A DNA stretch of 36,424 nt from Candidatus Nomurabacteria bacterium RIFCSPHIGHO2_02_FULL_42_19 (GCA_001785615.1 MFUG01000003.1:22265-58688), one strand, 5' to 3'; positions 15,796 to 25,382 are shown, counted from the first letter of the stretch. Numbers and translations: made by a program. The notes: generated from the sequence alone by a model not told the origin.

Positions 15796-17331
15796 TCATA
15801 TCATGGGCTCGGCTTCTTGGGAAGTTTCTCCTTTTTTCCCGACGCTCTGATTACTATCAGAGATCGGGACTCCGACCCCTTCGGGCGTCGGAGCTTCTAC
15901 CTCTCCTTTTTCTTTGGCTTTTCTTTTTGCCCGGCCTTCAATAATCGCTTTCTCTTCCGCGCTCCTTATGATGGTCGCCTCTTCTTCCGCAATAAGTTTA
16001 GCCGCATCGTCTTTCGGGATTGAATATTTCCGACGAGAGGCCTCGATGATTTCTTTTTTATAGGAAAGATGCGTTGAGGGCAGAACCTTCAGTGTCTCCG
16101 CGGAAAAAGGGTCGTAGGATTCTCCATCTATGGTCATCTTGATATAGAATTCCGTGACCGCCAAATTAATCATATCTTTAACATCGAACAAGGGCGCGAA
16201 TTCCGGTTTTAATTTTACTGCATCTTCACCCCCCACCCGAAAAGTAATGATGCTTCCGGTATTTCCTAAGACCGCGTGCTGAACCTGCGGAATAAGCTGG
16301 CCGATATATTGGTGAGCGATGGTAAGGTTGAGCGCGTATTTGCGGGCTTCCGATAAAATATTTTCAAAGGTCTGGGTAACGATATTATGAAACTCGTCAA
16401 TGTAGAGATAGAAGTCCTTGCGCTCCGCTTCGGGAATCGCGGCCCGTTCCATTCCGGCTTGTTTTATTTTAGTCAAGAACATTGAGCCGAAGAAAGAAGA
16501 ATTTTCTTCTCCAATGCGTCCTTTGGAAAGGTTGATGAGGACAATTTTCTCTTCATTCATCAGTTTACTGATGTCTATTTTATTTTGCTTTTGGCCGAAG
16601 ATGTTGCGGAGCAAGGGGTCGGAGAGGAACTGTCCGAGTTTATTGACTAAAGGAATTATCGCGTCCGTGTCGAACTTTTCCGACCAGTCGGCGAATTCTA
16701 TAGCGAAGAATCTTTTCACCATGTCATCCGTAATATACTCCACCACTTTCTGCCGGTAATTTCTGTCCGTCAGCATTGAAATCATTCCACGCATGGTGGC
16801 GTGCGGATAGTCGAGGAGTGCCAAACAAGTAAAACGGAAAACGTGCTCCAAGCGCGGGGTCCAATTGGCTCCGAATTGCTTCTCTAAAACCTCAATTAAT
16901 CCCTGGGTCAGCTGAAACTTAAACAATGGATCAACGTTGGCCAGTGGATTGAAAGATGCGGGGAAATTAACGTCTGACGGGTCAATAATACAAACATCTT
17001 CAATGCGTTCTTTGGGAATAAAATCCAGGATCGCCTCCATCACATCGCCGTGCGGATCAATAAAACACAGGCCGTGGCCGTAGCTTATATCCTGCCGAAT
17101 TAAAAGCTCCAATAACTTTGATTTGCCGACGCCTGACTTCCCAACAATATAAAGATGTCGGCGACGATCTATCCGCTTGATGCCGAAAATAAATTTCTTT
17201 TCTTCCAGCGCCGCGACATAATTTGTCCGTCCGATGAAGGATGTTTCCGCTGGGTCTACCCGGCCAAAGACCGGCAACTCCGGCGGAGGCGGACCGTATT
17301 TTATTAGTTGCACTCTATTCGGCTTGGACAT
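15796..17331 (-). CDS. VirD4/TraD-like type IV secretion/conjugation ATPase
   Basis: HLYIVGKSGVGKSKLLE Walker A, CFIDPHGDVMEAIL, FYLYIDEFHNIVT Walker B, LNLTIAHQYIGQL. Confidence 0.88.
   Translation of the reverse strand: MSKPNRVQLIKYGPPPPELPVFGRVDPAETSFIGRTNYVAALEEKKFIFGIKRIDRRRHLYIVGKSGVGKSKLLELLIRQDISYGHGLCFIDPHGDVMEAILDFIPKERIEDVCIIDPSDVNFPASFNPLANVDPLFKFQLTQGLIEVLEKQFGANWTPRLEHVFRFTCLALLDYPHATMRGMISMLTDRNYRQKVVEYITDDMVKRFFAIEFADWSEKFDTDAIIPLVNKLGQFLSDPLLRNIFGQKQNKIDISKLMNEEKIVLINLSKGRIGEENSSFFGSMFLTKIKQAGMERAAIPEAERKDFYLYIDEFHNIVTQTFENILSEARKYALNLTIAHQYIGQLIPQVQHAVLGNTGSIITFRVGGEDAVKLKPEFAPLFDVKDMINLAVTEFYIKMTIDGESYDPFSAETLKVLPSTHLSYKKEIIEASRRKYSIPKDDAAKLIAEEEATIIRSAEEKAIIEGRAKRKAKEKGEVEAPTPEGVGVPISDSNQSVGKKGETSQEAEPMI
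15838..15896. repeat. In-frame two-hairpin palindromic element in the TraD-like gene (encodes APTPEGVGVPISDSNQSV)
   Basis: cccgacgctctgattactatcagagatcgggactccgaccccttcgggcgtcggagc. Confidence 0.8.
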
Positions 17332-17414
17332 AATATCCTAATATTATAGCATAATTTACCTCACCCGACCTTCGGCCACCCTCTCCTTACCAAGGAGAGG
17401 GGCTGGGGGTAAGA

Positions 17415-19196
17415 TCAGTAAACTTCCTGCTGATAACACTTCTCGCAGTAAACTATTTCCGGTCGGTCGGGGGCATAGCCGGTTTTGAACGTTTCCCCAC
17501 AAGGATATTCTTTATGGTTGTGAGAAACAGTATTTTTATATTTACCTGTTTCATCAGAAGTTCCAGCGCACATACAGGATCTATTATATAAAAATATTTT
17601 CAGGCGGTCGCTTATTCGGCGTTCGTGCCGACATTCGCTGCAGATTTTTGGTATTGGTAAATTTTCTTTTTTTAGAAAAATATATTCGTTCTGCATAATT
17701 CTATATGGATTTTTGCAATTTGCGCATTCTATAATCTCATCAGTGATTTTCTCGGTTATGTTATTTATAGCATCCGGAATATCAGCTGCTTGTACGGTTA
17801 TCTTGTATTCCCCGCGCGGAGCTTCGACCCAGCCAAAATTATTTTTAAGGGTCTCTCCTTTGGAAAGGGGAAAATGCTGGCTGGCAAGCGTATTATTGTA
17901 ACCGAACGGACACCATTCCAGTGGGAAAAATTCGCCATATTTATAAACAATGCCCCGCGAATCAATGTAAGGTATTTCCTCCATATATTTTTTTATTTTA
18001 GGCACCAATGCTTCGTATTCCTCCTTAGTGTATTGTTTGTTTAAAATGCAATACTGTTTTTTCTTGAGCCCAACACAACCAAAACAATCCGCAGAACTAA
18101 AAAGGTGCACACAGTACTCCAAGTTTCTGCAAGTAGGCCAGCAGTTGCGGGATAATTTTAAATTATAGGCATTGTTGCCACATTCTAGTGTTTCGTAACA
18201 AAGCTCTATATACTCGCCCCAATTTGTTACATCATAATTATCTTTGTTCCGCGGTACCTGCATATACTGGCAGTAGCGCATGTTTTCGCTTTCGCGCACA
18301 AGGTAGCTGTCTTTGACATTACGACAATTGGTAATATATGAGCCATAGGAATTATAATTTTTTATTCCCTGAATGCTCTTAACTGGAAAAGTATCCCAAA
18401 AGGCACGAGCTTTTGTCCGGGCCGCTATTACGCCCGAGACAGTATGTAGCTGCATTTTTTTCAATTCTTTTTCATATTCGTCCTTGGTATATTGCTTATT
18501 GAAAATACGATAGGAGGCATTCACCAAATTGGCACACCCAAAGCAATCGTTGCACCCCACGCACCCACGGCACAGCCATAAGTTTCGGGAATCTTCACAC
18601 CTTTGTGTAAAATAACACTGGTAACATTTAGTTAGCCAAAATGACTCGTAGCATCTTTCAGAGTGGGAAATGTGTGAATTATCAACGCAATCTTTGCAGG
18701 AATCTACCGCGTTGCCATACATGCAGTCTTCGGATTCGTTGGAATTACATAATAAGTAGCAATTTTTGAGGCGTGAAGCATTAAAAGAGTAGGGGCTCGC
18801 GATCATGCCGATAACATTGAAATTATACATCGGTACTTTCATTTCCAACTCGTGGAGTTGTTCTAGAAATGGTCTGGAGAAATCAATATCTTGCTCGTAT
18901 TCCATCGCATCCCAATTGTCCCCCAGCCAAGTATCTCGGCTAATTATTTTTCGACCGCTCTCTGTCGGGTAAGTTGAAAATATTTCTTTACTCGTAAAAG
19001 CATCGATTACCTTAAACAACTTGCGTTCGTTCCTAAAAGCTGTCCGCCTCTGCGCCCGGCACATCGGACAGAAGGTCGGCGGTGGCACCTGCATTTTTTT
19101 ATAGAAATTAAAATCTTCCGGTTCTATAGTGAAGTCTTTTTTACAGTTTTGACAGTTTTTTGTTTCTTGTTTCATGTTTCTTGTTTCTTGTTTCAT
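17415..19196 (-). CDS. Cys-rich multi-zinc-ribbon protein, paralog 1
   Basis: N-terminal CQNCKKDFTIEPEDFNFYKKMQVPPPTFCPMCRAQRR, repeated there-and-again at C-terminus CANCKNPYRIMQNEYIFLKKENLPIPKICSECRHERR; repeated NKQYTKEEYE units. Confidence 0.85.
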   Translation of the reverse strand: MKQETRNMKQETKNCQNCKKDFTIEPEDFNFYKKMQVPPPTFCPMCRAQRRTAFRNERKLFKVIDAFTSKEIFSTYPTESGRKIISRDTWLGDNWDAMEYEQDIDFSRPFLEQLHELEMKVPMYNFNVIGMIASPYSFNASRLKNCYLLCNSNESEDCMYGNAVDSCKDCVDNSHISHSERCYESFWLTKCYQCYFTQRCEDSRNLWLCRGCVGCNDCFGCANLVNASYRIFNKQYTKDEYEKELKKMQLHTVSGVIAARTKARAFWDTFPVKSIQGIKNYNSYGSYITNCRNVKDSYLVRESENMRYCQYMQVPRNKDNYDVTNWGEYIELCYETLECGNNAYNLKLSRNCWPTCRNLEYCVHLFSSADCFGCVGLKKKQYCILNKQYTKEEYEALVPKIKKYMEEIPYIDSRGIVYKYGEFFPLEWCPFGYNNTLASQHFPLSKGETLKNNFGWVEAPRGEYKITVQAADIPDAINNITEKITDEIIECANCKNPYRIMQNEYIFLKKENLPIPKICSECRHERRISDRLKIFLYNRSCMCAGTSDETGKYKNTVSHNHKEYPCGETFKTGYAPDRPEIVYCEKCYQQEVY

Positions 19197-19231
19197 GTTT
19201 CATGTTTCTTGTTTCATGTTTCATGTTTCAT
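19155..19231. repeat. Heptamer tandem array (GTTTCAT/GTTTCTT) over the start of Cys-rich paralog 1
   Basis: 11 consecutive 7-bp units on the + strand (minus strand ATGAAAC/AAGAAAC). Confidence 0.95.
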
Positions 19232-19235
19232 GTTT

Positions 19236-19508
19236 TTATTCTAATGTTCTAACGAACTTTAGAACTTGTAGTCCCCTTCTTGTAAGTCTATGTCTAACAG
19301 AATGAAAATCATTGCGTTTCATTATTAAACCAGCAACCGCCATTCTATTAATATGCACAGAAACATTTTTAAAATCTGATCTAATTTTTTCAGATATTTC
19401 TTGAAGTGATAATTCTGGCTCTTTTTGCAAAAGACCTAAAATTTGTATTCTACGGTAACTAGCAAATCCTTTTACTATTCTTTCTAATTCTCTGTTGGAC
19501 TTCTTCAT
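19236..19508 (-). CDS. Winged-helix (ArsR-like) transcriptional regulator
   Basis: ERIVKGFASYRRIQILGLLQKEPELSLQEISEKIRSDFKNVSVHINRMAVAGLI. Confidence 0.78.
   Translation of the reverse strand: MKKSNRELERIVKGFASYRRIQILGLLQKEPELSLQEISEKIRSDFKNVSVHINRMAVAGLIMKRNDFHSVRHRLTRRGLQVLKFVRTLE
19239..19264. promoter_or_regulatory. Candidate operator copy A (degenerate) for the wHTH regulator
   Basis: ttctaatgttctaacgaactttagaa; lies upstream of Cys-rich paralog 1. Confidence 0.4.
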
Positions 19509-19515
19509 ATTTATA

Positions 19516-19541
19516 TTCTAATATTCGTACGAACTTTAGAA
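19516..19541. promoter_or_regulatory. Candidate operator copy B for the wHTH regulator
   Basis: ttctaatattcgtacgaactttagaa: 26-bp palindrome with 2 mismatched pairs, immediately upstream of the wHTH start. Confidence 0.45.
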
Positions 19542-19542
19542 C

Positions 19543-21432
19543 TTATTCTAGGATCTTTTTCAAAACATCTTCCGGCACTTCTTTTACTTTTTGTTTTTCT
19601 GAAATCAGATCTTTTAACTTACCCATATTTTCCGGAGTGGCGGCGCGGTCTTTGGGAACTTCCGCTTTGACTTTACTTTTTAGATCGTTAAGAGAGATGG
19701 GTTCCGGCGCGGGAGGTACAACCTCGGCCACCGCCTTTGGCAGGGTCCCGCCGGAGGCGGTGATTTTGCTTAGAACTTCTCTTAGGGCAGGATTGTCCCC
19801 GCTCCGGCGGGCGGGCTTTTGGGTGGACTTAAAGACCCTTTTATTTTCTGCCGCTCGCACCACTCCATCCCCACTTGAGTCCTTCTGCGCAAATTCAATA
19901 CCGAGGTCCGCCAACGGTTTGAAAAATCTCGCCTCATCAAGTTTAATTTCCTTAGCCGAACCCTTCACTTTCAATTCTCCCGATTTAATTTTATCCATGC
20001 ACTCCTTGCAGTAAACGGCTCTCCCCGGTTCCGGCTTAAAAGGCACTGTTGTATTTTTACCACAGGCAGAACACACGGCTGGAAACTTTTCTACCGGGCC
20101 CGTATTGCTATCGTCCCCGAGCGACATTCCGCTCCAGTCGTTGATTTCTTTCTCCACCACCGCTTTCGGCCGGCAATACAGAGCGCGGGAGGACTGGATA
20201 ACTTCTTCTTCAACTTTTTTGTCGCCGCCCTTTACCATCTGAGGCAAGGTCTTGGCAGAGAAGGGCCGTGAAGTGACGCCGTCAATCATCAGTTTCATAT
20301 ACACTTTATAATTCGGCAAGTTCACGATATCCTGCGGAGTAAATTCCGGCTCAAATTCTTTTTCTAAAAATTCCGCATCGTCGGCTCCCACTCGGAAGAC
20401 GATCATGGTCCCCACGTTGCCAAACACCGCGTCACGCACGGCTGAACTTTTATCAGAAATAAGCTGGGCAGTGTACTGGTGCGCCACGGTTAGGTTCAGG
20501 CGATACTTGCGCGCCTCGGAGAGAATACCGGCGAAGGCGTCTGTTACGAAATTTTGAAACTCGTCTACAAAAAGGTAGAAGTCCTGCCTGGTTTCCTCCG
20601 GAATACGCACGCGCTCCATGGCCGCGAGCTGAATTTTAGTAATAATCATGCCGCCGAGCAGGCCGGAATTGTCCTCCCCGATGCGCCCCTTGGAAACATT
20701 CACCAGGAAAATTTTCCCCTCGTTCATCATGTCAAAGACATTGATAGTGCTCTTGGACTGTCCGACGACGTTCCGGATAATACTTGTGGAAAGAAACTGC
20801 CCGACTTTGTTTTGAATCGGCGCGATGGCTTCATTTCTGAATTTATCCTGCCAGGCCTCGTATTCGTGAACCCAGAAGGCCTTGATCACCGGATCTTTCA
20901 AGTTGGCAATTATTTTCTGGCGGTAATCCTTGTCCACCAGCATGCGCGGAATTCCTAAAAGTGTCGTGCCCGGAGTATCGAGCAAGGCCAAAATGCAATT
21001 ATTTAAAATATATTCCATCCGGGCGCTCCAAGCATTGGCCCAGATTTTCGTAAATATTCCCATGAGGCCTGAGGCCACCAAGTGCTTGTATCGCGGGTCT
21101 ACTAATTCCAAAACATTAAAACCAATATGATAGTCCGTATCCGCCGGATTGAAATAGACCACGTCCTTCATGCGGTGCGGTGGAATGGCGGAGAGGATCG
21201 CTTCCACGTTTTCCCCGTGCGGGTCAACCATGCAGACCCCATCGCCGTTCTGGATATTCTGAATAATCATGTTGAACATCAAGACCGATTTACCGGTACC
21301 GGACTTACCAAGCAGATAAACATGCTGGCGCCGGTCCTTGCGCTTGATGCCGAAAAGGGTGTTCTTGTCTCGGTAAGTCGAAATGCCAAGATAAGTAATC
21401 TCTTTATTAAAGGGTATTTGGGGAACTTCCAT
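19543..21432 (-). CDS. VirD4/TraD-like ATPase with C-terminal zinc ribbon
   Basis: HVYLLGKSGTGKSVLMFNM, CMVDPHGENVEAIL, FYLFVDEFQNFVT, CSACGKNTTVPFKPEPGRAVYCKEC. Confidence 0.88.
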   Translation of the reverse strand: MEVPQIPFNKEITYLGISTYRDKNTLFGIKRKDRRQHVYLLGKSGTGKSVLMFNMIIQNIQNGDGVCMVDPHGENVEAILSAIPPHRMKDVVYFNPADTDYHIGFNVLELVDPRYKHLVASGLMGIFTKIWANAWSARMEYILNNCILALLDTPGTTLLGIPRMLVDKDYRQKIIANLKDPVIKAFWVHEYEAWQDKFRNEAIAPIQNKVGQFLSTSIIRNVVGQSKSTINVFDMMNEGKIFLVNVSKGRIGEDNSGLLGGMIITKIQLAAMERVRIPEETRQDFYLFVDEFQNFVTDAFAGILSEARKYRLNLTVAHQYTAQLISDKSSAVRDAVFGNVGTMIVFRVGADDAEFLEKEFEPEFTPQDIVNLPNYKVYMKLMIDGVTSRPFSAKTLPQMVKGGDKKVEEEVIQSSRALYCRPKAVVEKEINDWSGMSLGDDSNTGPVEKFPAVCSACGKNTTVPFKPEPGRAVYCKECMDKIKSGELKVKGSAKEIKLDEARFFKPLADLGIEFAQKDSSGDGVVRAAENKRVFKSTQKPARRSGDNPALREVLSKITASGGTLPKAVAEVVPPAPEPISLNDLKSKVKAEVPKDRAATPENMGKLKDLISEKQKVKEVPEDVLKKILE

Positions 21433-21488
21433 TCTAATATTCTACAACAAAATAGCTATAAATAAAAGCCGCTTTCTGTTTTTCTAGA

Positions 21489-21689
21489 TTATTTTCCTCT
21501 GTTCGGCGGAGTAGCTATGCCTAGATCTCGGCAGATTTTTTTGGCCAAAAAACTATGAATTTCAACATGCCTCGGGATGGTGGAGCTCTTGTTGGTTTTC
21601 GGATTGTAGTAAACGGAATGCCTGGACCCTTCCCGCGCAAAGAAACAACCATTTCTTTCTAAATGTGCGAGTAGGAGAATCCGTTTCAT
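21489..21689 (-). CDS. HicA-like mRNA interferase toxin
   Basis: LERNGCFFAREGSRHSVYYNPKTNKSSTIPRHVEIHSFLAKKICRDLGI. Confidence 0.83.
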   Translation of the reverse strand: MKRILLLAHLERNGCFFAREGSRHSVYYNPKTNKSSTIPRHVEIHSFLAKKICRDLGIATPPNRGK

Positions 21690-21700
21690 GACTTTCTATA

Positions 21701-21928
21701 TTAAGCAGCTATTGAGAGAGACTCACGAACAACTTTATTTTTTCCAAAAGCGCTAAGTGTAAGCAAATGATTGGTCTCTAAAATTAAAGAGAGCGCCTCG
21801 CGAAGATTTTCTTTCGCTTCCCGTAAAGTTCTGCCTTGAGTATTGACTCCTGGAATTTCTTCAACCCAAGCCAAGTACCACGAACCGGACTTTTTATATA
21901 TAGCTGTAAATTGCTTCTGGCTTTTCAT
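21701..21928 (-). CDS. HicB-like antitoxin
   Basis: FTAIYKKSGSWYLAWVEEIPGVNTQGRTLREAKENLREALSLIL. Confidence 0.88.
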   Translation of the reverse strand: MKSQKQFTAIYKKSGSWYLAWVEEIPGVNTQGRTLREAKENLREALSLILETNHLLTLSAFGKNKVVRESLSIAA

Positions 21929-22089
21929 ATTCTGATTATAGCATAAATAAATCTATATGTTAATTATATCAGAAATTATCGAAAATTAAAGGGTAAAATT
22001 GAGGCAAGAAAAAAGATCTTGTAATTCAAGAGCTTTTTGACTATATTTCTCAAATCTTTTTTGTGATAAAATAAGTTGGGAGTGTAATC

Positions 22090-22278
22090 ATGAGTGAGAA
22101 ATCGTTCTTCGTCGTCATGACGCTAGGGATATTGGTGGCCGCGATCGCAAGTTTGTGGCTGGCGATGCATCCCGGAGAGCCACAGTGGCTCGAAGCTTGG
22201 CTTCTTCGGCATCCCAAGCTTTATAGCTTTCTCGAGCGACTCGAGAAGCGAATACCGAAGTGGATGGACAACATCTGA
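22090..22278 (+). CDS. Small single-TM protein
   Basis: MSEKSFFVVMTLGILVAAIASLWLAMHPGEPQWLEAWLL...; followed directly by a second small ORF with SD. Confidence 0.55.
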   Translation: MSEKSFFVVMTLGILVAAIASLWLAMHPGEPQWLEAWLLRHPKLYSFLERLEKRIPKWMDNI

Positions 22279-22290
22279 TGAGGAGGGACT

Positions 22291-22458
22291 ATGAGCAACC
22301 GAAAAAAGCGCAGGATGGGAAATTTGTCTCGCAGGGAGCGAGAACGTCGGCGCTTCGCACGGAGACTCAAGATCGGGTACAAGGCCACCAACAAGCAACT
22401 GCTAGCGGAAGTGAGGGAGTTCGAGCCGGTCGTCGCGGAAATTTTGAACAAGGAATAG
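22291..22458 (+). CDS. 55-aa strongly basic small protein
   Basis: SD GAGGAGGG just upstream; MSNRKKRRMGNLSRRERERRRFARRLKIGYKATNKQLLAEVREFEPVVAEILNKE. Confidence 0.6.
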   Translation: MSNRKKRRMGNLSRRERERRRFARRLKIGYKATNKQLLAEVREFEPVVAEILNKE

Positions 22459-22533
22459 CGCTTTGGTCAGCGCTAGCGCACGGGCAGGGTCTATCTTCGC
22501 GAGACCCTAGCCCGAGAACAAGAGTGAAAAGCA

Positions 22534-22567
22534 CCACCATGAAGCCACGCTTCGATGGTGGTTTTTT
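22534..22567 (+). terminator. Rho-independent terminator of the small-ORF operon
   Basis: ccaccatgaagccacgcttcgatggtgg followed by tttttt. Confidence 0.85.
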
Positions 22568-22589
22568 AATTTAGATACAAACATTTTTC

Positions 22590-22609
22590 ATCTACGCTAT
22601 AGCGTAGAT
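22590..22609. repeat. ATCTACGCTATAGCGTAGAT palindrome
   Basis: 20-bp perfect palindrome, identical to that inside recR. Confidence 0.85.
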
Positions 22610-22752
22610 TGATATTATAGCAAGAAATTGCGCAAGTCGCGCAAGAACGGTTCTTGCGCAATTAAAATTAAAAACCTTTGTATTCATTTTGGCTTTTTAG
22701 ACCTGTGGATAACTCCCCTTGCTTTTTAAAATGGTTATGCTACCCTAGGGGC

Positions 22753-22868
22753 ATAGATTATGTTCCCGTAAGACCACATAATCTACATGTTATAGTAGCA
22801 AGCTACTATAACATATCGAAAATATGCAGCTGAGTTTTCCTTCGGGAAGATTCGCTGCATTTTTTTTT
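22753..22868 (+). ncRNA. Candidate small RNA: two hairpins plus terminator with UUCG tetraloop
   Basis: Hairpins 22754-22785 and 22787-22814, terminator 22824-22868 (ATGCAGC..TTTTCC-TTCG-GGAAGA..GCTGCAT-T8); promoter-like TTGCTT-N16-TACCCT at 22719-22746. Confidence 0.5.
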
Positions 22869-23128
22869 ACAAAAATTTTTATACTTTATGCCGTTTCTAT
22901 ATACGCCATGGCTGATATTGCTTTTATGAGCAGAGAAATAAAGATTCACATCAACCTTCATTGTACTGCTCACCATTATAAATCCAGAGGAAATATAATG
23001 AGTGAGTGCTTTTCCCGCGATTGCGAGAAAATTGATATGAGAGTTCCATGAGTATACGTCCGGGAGCTCACAACTATGGGACAGCAAGTTTTTATTAAGA
23101 GTTTGCTCTCTTATGTTGCAGTGATAAT

Positions 23129-23278
23129 TTACTCTTCTTGCCGAAACTTGTGAGCAGCAGCAAGAACGACGAACCAAAGAAGGTTCGACACGATCCAACC
23201 CGGATGAATTCCGCTCAGGATCATTGTGGCCGTTGAAGGAGCCACAATAGCAAGAAAAATCACTGATCTCTTCTTCAT
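23129..23278 (-). CDS. Small membrane protein (start revised to MKKRSVIFLAIV)
   Basis: MKKRSVIFLAIVAPSTATMILSGIHPGWIVSNLLWFVVLAAAHKFRQEE, two hydrophobic segments. Confidence 0.5.
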   Translation of the reverse strand: MKKRSVIFLAIVAPSTATMILSGIHPGWIVSNLLWFVVLAAAHKFRQEE

Positions 23279-23382
23279 GTTATTCTTTCGACGTACAAAC
23301 TCAGCAGAACGTTCTGCAGAGGTTATCAGGGTTTCAATTCTGATAACAACACAAGTATAGCACATATGAAGCTAAAAGTCAA

Positions 23383-23415
23383 GCTAAAAGCCCTTATTTT
23401 ATAAGGGCTTTTAGC
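23383..23415 (-). terminator. Rho-independent terminator downstream of dnaK
   Basis: gctaaaagcccttat-ttt-ataagggcttttagc, 15-bp perfect stem. Confidence 0.8.
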
Positions 23416-23432
23416 GATAATATTTTATTCAA

Positions 23433-25349
23433 TTATGCCTTTGGTGCTTCGCCTTCGTTTTTTGGTTTCTCTTTGAATTCCGCGTCTTTGGGTTCTTGCC
23501 CTGAGCTTGTCGAAGGGTTGTCCTGCCCGCCTCCTGCGGATTCGGGTGAACTCTTTTGAATCGCCTCTCCTATTTTAGACATTTCGGTAGAAAGTTCTTC
23601 AGTCGCTTTCTTGATTGCTTCCACATCTGTACCGTCTTTTACCCCACGAAGAGCAGTTATTTTCATATTTACCGTATCTTTCAATTCTTGAGGAATTTTT
23701 GCTTCATTATCTTTTATTGCTTTCTCGGCAGTGTAAATTATCATCTCTCCAGTATTGCGCACATCCGCACTTTCCTTTTTCTTTTTATCTTCCTCTGCAT
23801 GAAGTTCCGCGTCCGCCTGCATCTTTTTAATTTCATCTTCTTTCAGGCCAGAACTTGCTTCTATTTTTATTGACTGCGTTTTGCCAGAGGTCTTATCCTT
23901 CGCGGTCACATTTAAGATTCCATTCGCATCCACATCAAAGGAAACTTCGATTTGCGGCATACCGCGAGGGGCGGGAGGAACACCGTCCAGAATAAATCTA
24001 CCCAGGGATTTATTGTCAGAGGCCATCGGGCGCTCGCCTTGAACTATGTGAATCTCCACCGAGGTTTGATTGTCTGCCGCGGTTGAGAATACTTGGGATT
24101 TGTGTGAAGGAATGGTTGTATTTCTTTCAATAAGCTTGGTGCCCACTCCACCGAGCGTTTCAATGCCAAGTGATAGGGGGATAACATCTAAAAGTAAAAC
24201 ATCGCGCACGTCGCCCTGGAGCACTCCTGCCTGCACTGCGGCGCCGAGAGCCACCACTTCATCCGGATTGATGGAAAGGTTCGGGGTTTTGCCGAAGATC
24301 TTTTTCACTTCTTCCACAATCTTGGGCATTCTTGTCTGCCCGCCCACCATGATGATTTCATTCATGTCTTCAATCTTGAATCCGGAGGCACTCATCGCGC
24401 GCTTGGTGATCTCGACCGAGCGAGAAACATATTCGTCCGCAATTGATTCCAGTTGGGCGCGAGTCATTTTAAGTAGCAAGTGTTGGGGGCCTTGTGCGGT
24501 AGAAGTAATGAAAGGAATATTTATTTCTGTTTCAACTGCGGTAGAGAGTTCAATCTTCGCTTTTTCCGCCGCTTCGTCTAGGCGCTGGAGTGCCAGCTTG
24601 TCAGTACGTACATCCACTCCAGAGGTCTTTTTAAATTCTTCCGCGATCCAGCCGATAATCTTGTGGTCAATGTCGCGGCCTCCTAGGTGGCTGTCCCCAT
24701 CGGTGGACTTCACTTCTATAACGTCGTCCCCTATTTCAAGTACCGATACGTCGAAAGTTCCGCCTCCGAAGTCGTAGACGACTATTTTTTCATTTTTCTT
24801 TTTATTAAATCCGTAAGCAAGCGCCGCCGCGGTGGGCTCGTTGATAATACGCTTTACATCGAGGCCGGCAATCTGCCCTGCATCCTTCGTTGCCTTTCTT
24901 TGCGCATCGTTGAAATACGCCGGCACAGTGATGACTGCTTCAGTAATCTTAACTCCGAGCTTCGCTTCCACGTCGGATTTTATTTTTGACAGAATCATGG
25001 CGGACACTTCTTCCGGACGCATCCATTTTTCTCCAATCTTCACTTCCACTCCGCCCGTAGCTCCCTTCTGAATTTTGAAAGATGCATTCTTCAAGTCCTT
25101 CTGCACTTCTGGATCGTCAAAGTTGTGGCCCATAAAACGCTTGATGCCGTAAACAGTGTTTTCTGGGTTGGTGACTGCCTGACGCTTGGCAAGGAGCCCT
25201 ACTAGTCGGTCGCCATTTTTAGCAACGGCTACCACTGAAGGTGTAGTTCTATTACCCTCCACATTTTCAATAATTTTCGGCTGTCCACCCTCTATAACTG
25301 CCACTGCCGAATTTGTTGTACCTAAGTCAATTCCTATAATTTTTGCCAT
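23433..25349 (-). CDS. dnaK: Molecular chaperone DnaK
   Basis: [45 protein letters not shown]-terminal [10 protein letters not shown] from repeat. Confidence 0.98.
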   Translation of the reverse strand: MAKIIGIDLGTTNSAVAVIEGGQPKIIENVEGNRTTPSVVAVAKNGDRLVGLLAKRQAVTNPENTVYGIKRFMGHNFDDPEVQKDLKNASFKIQKGATGGVEVKIGEKWMRPEEVSAMILSKIKSDVEAKLGVKITEAVITVPAYFNDAQRKATKDAGQIAGLDVKRIINEPTAAALAYGFNKKKNEKIVVYDFGGGTFDVSVLEIGDDVIEVKSTDGDSHLGGRDIDHKIIGWIAEEFKKTSGVDVRTDKLALQRLDEAAEKAKIELSTAVETEINIPFITSTAQGPQHLLLKMTRAQLESIADEYVSRSVEITKRAMSASGFKIEDMNEIIMVGGQTRMPKIVEEVKKIFGKTPNLSINPDEVVALGAAVQAGVLQGDVRDVLLLDVIPLSLGIETLGGVGTKLIERNTTIPSHKSQVFSTAADNQTSVEIHIVQGERPMASDNKSLGRFILDGVPPAPRGMPQIEVSFDVDANGILNVTAKDKTSGKTQSIKIEASSGLKEDEIKKMQADAELHAEEDKKKKESADVRNTGEMIIYTAEKAIKDNEAKIPQELKDTVNMKITALRGVKDGTDVEAIKKATEELSTEMSKIGEAIQKSSPESAGGGQDNPSTSSGQEPKDAEFKEKPKNEGEAPKA

Positions 25350-25382
25350 ATTTTTTATTCTATTAAAATTTATAATAAATTA

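Noticed and set aside
19155-19231. CRISPR-like array
   Set aside because: Repeat unit is 7 bp with no spacers; it is a simple tandem repeat. No CRISPR array found elsewhere.
22806-23198. 130-aa minus ORF and 75-aa + ORF (22824-23051)
   Set aside because: They overlap the sRNA terminator and each other, with no recognisable domain or good initiation context.
24070-24777. 235-aa + strand ORF antisense to dnaK
   Set aside because: Shadow ORF of a clear dnaK gene; low-complexity Ser/Thr-rich translation.
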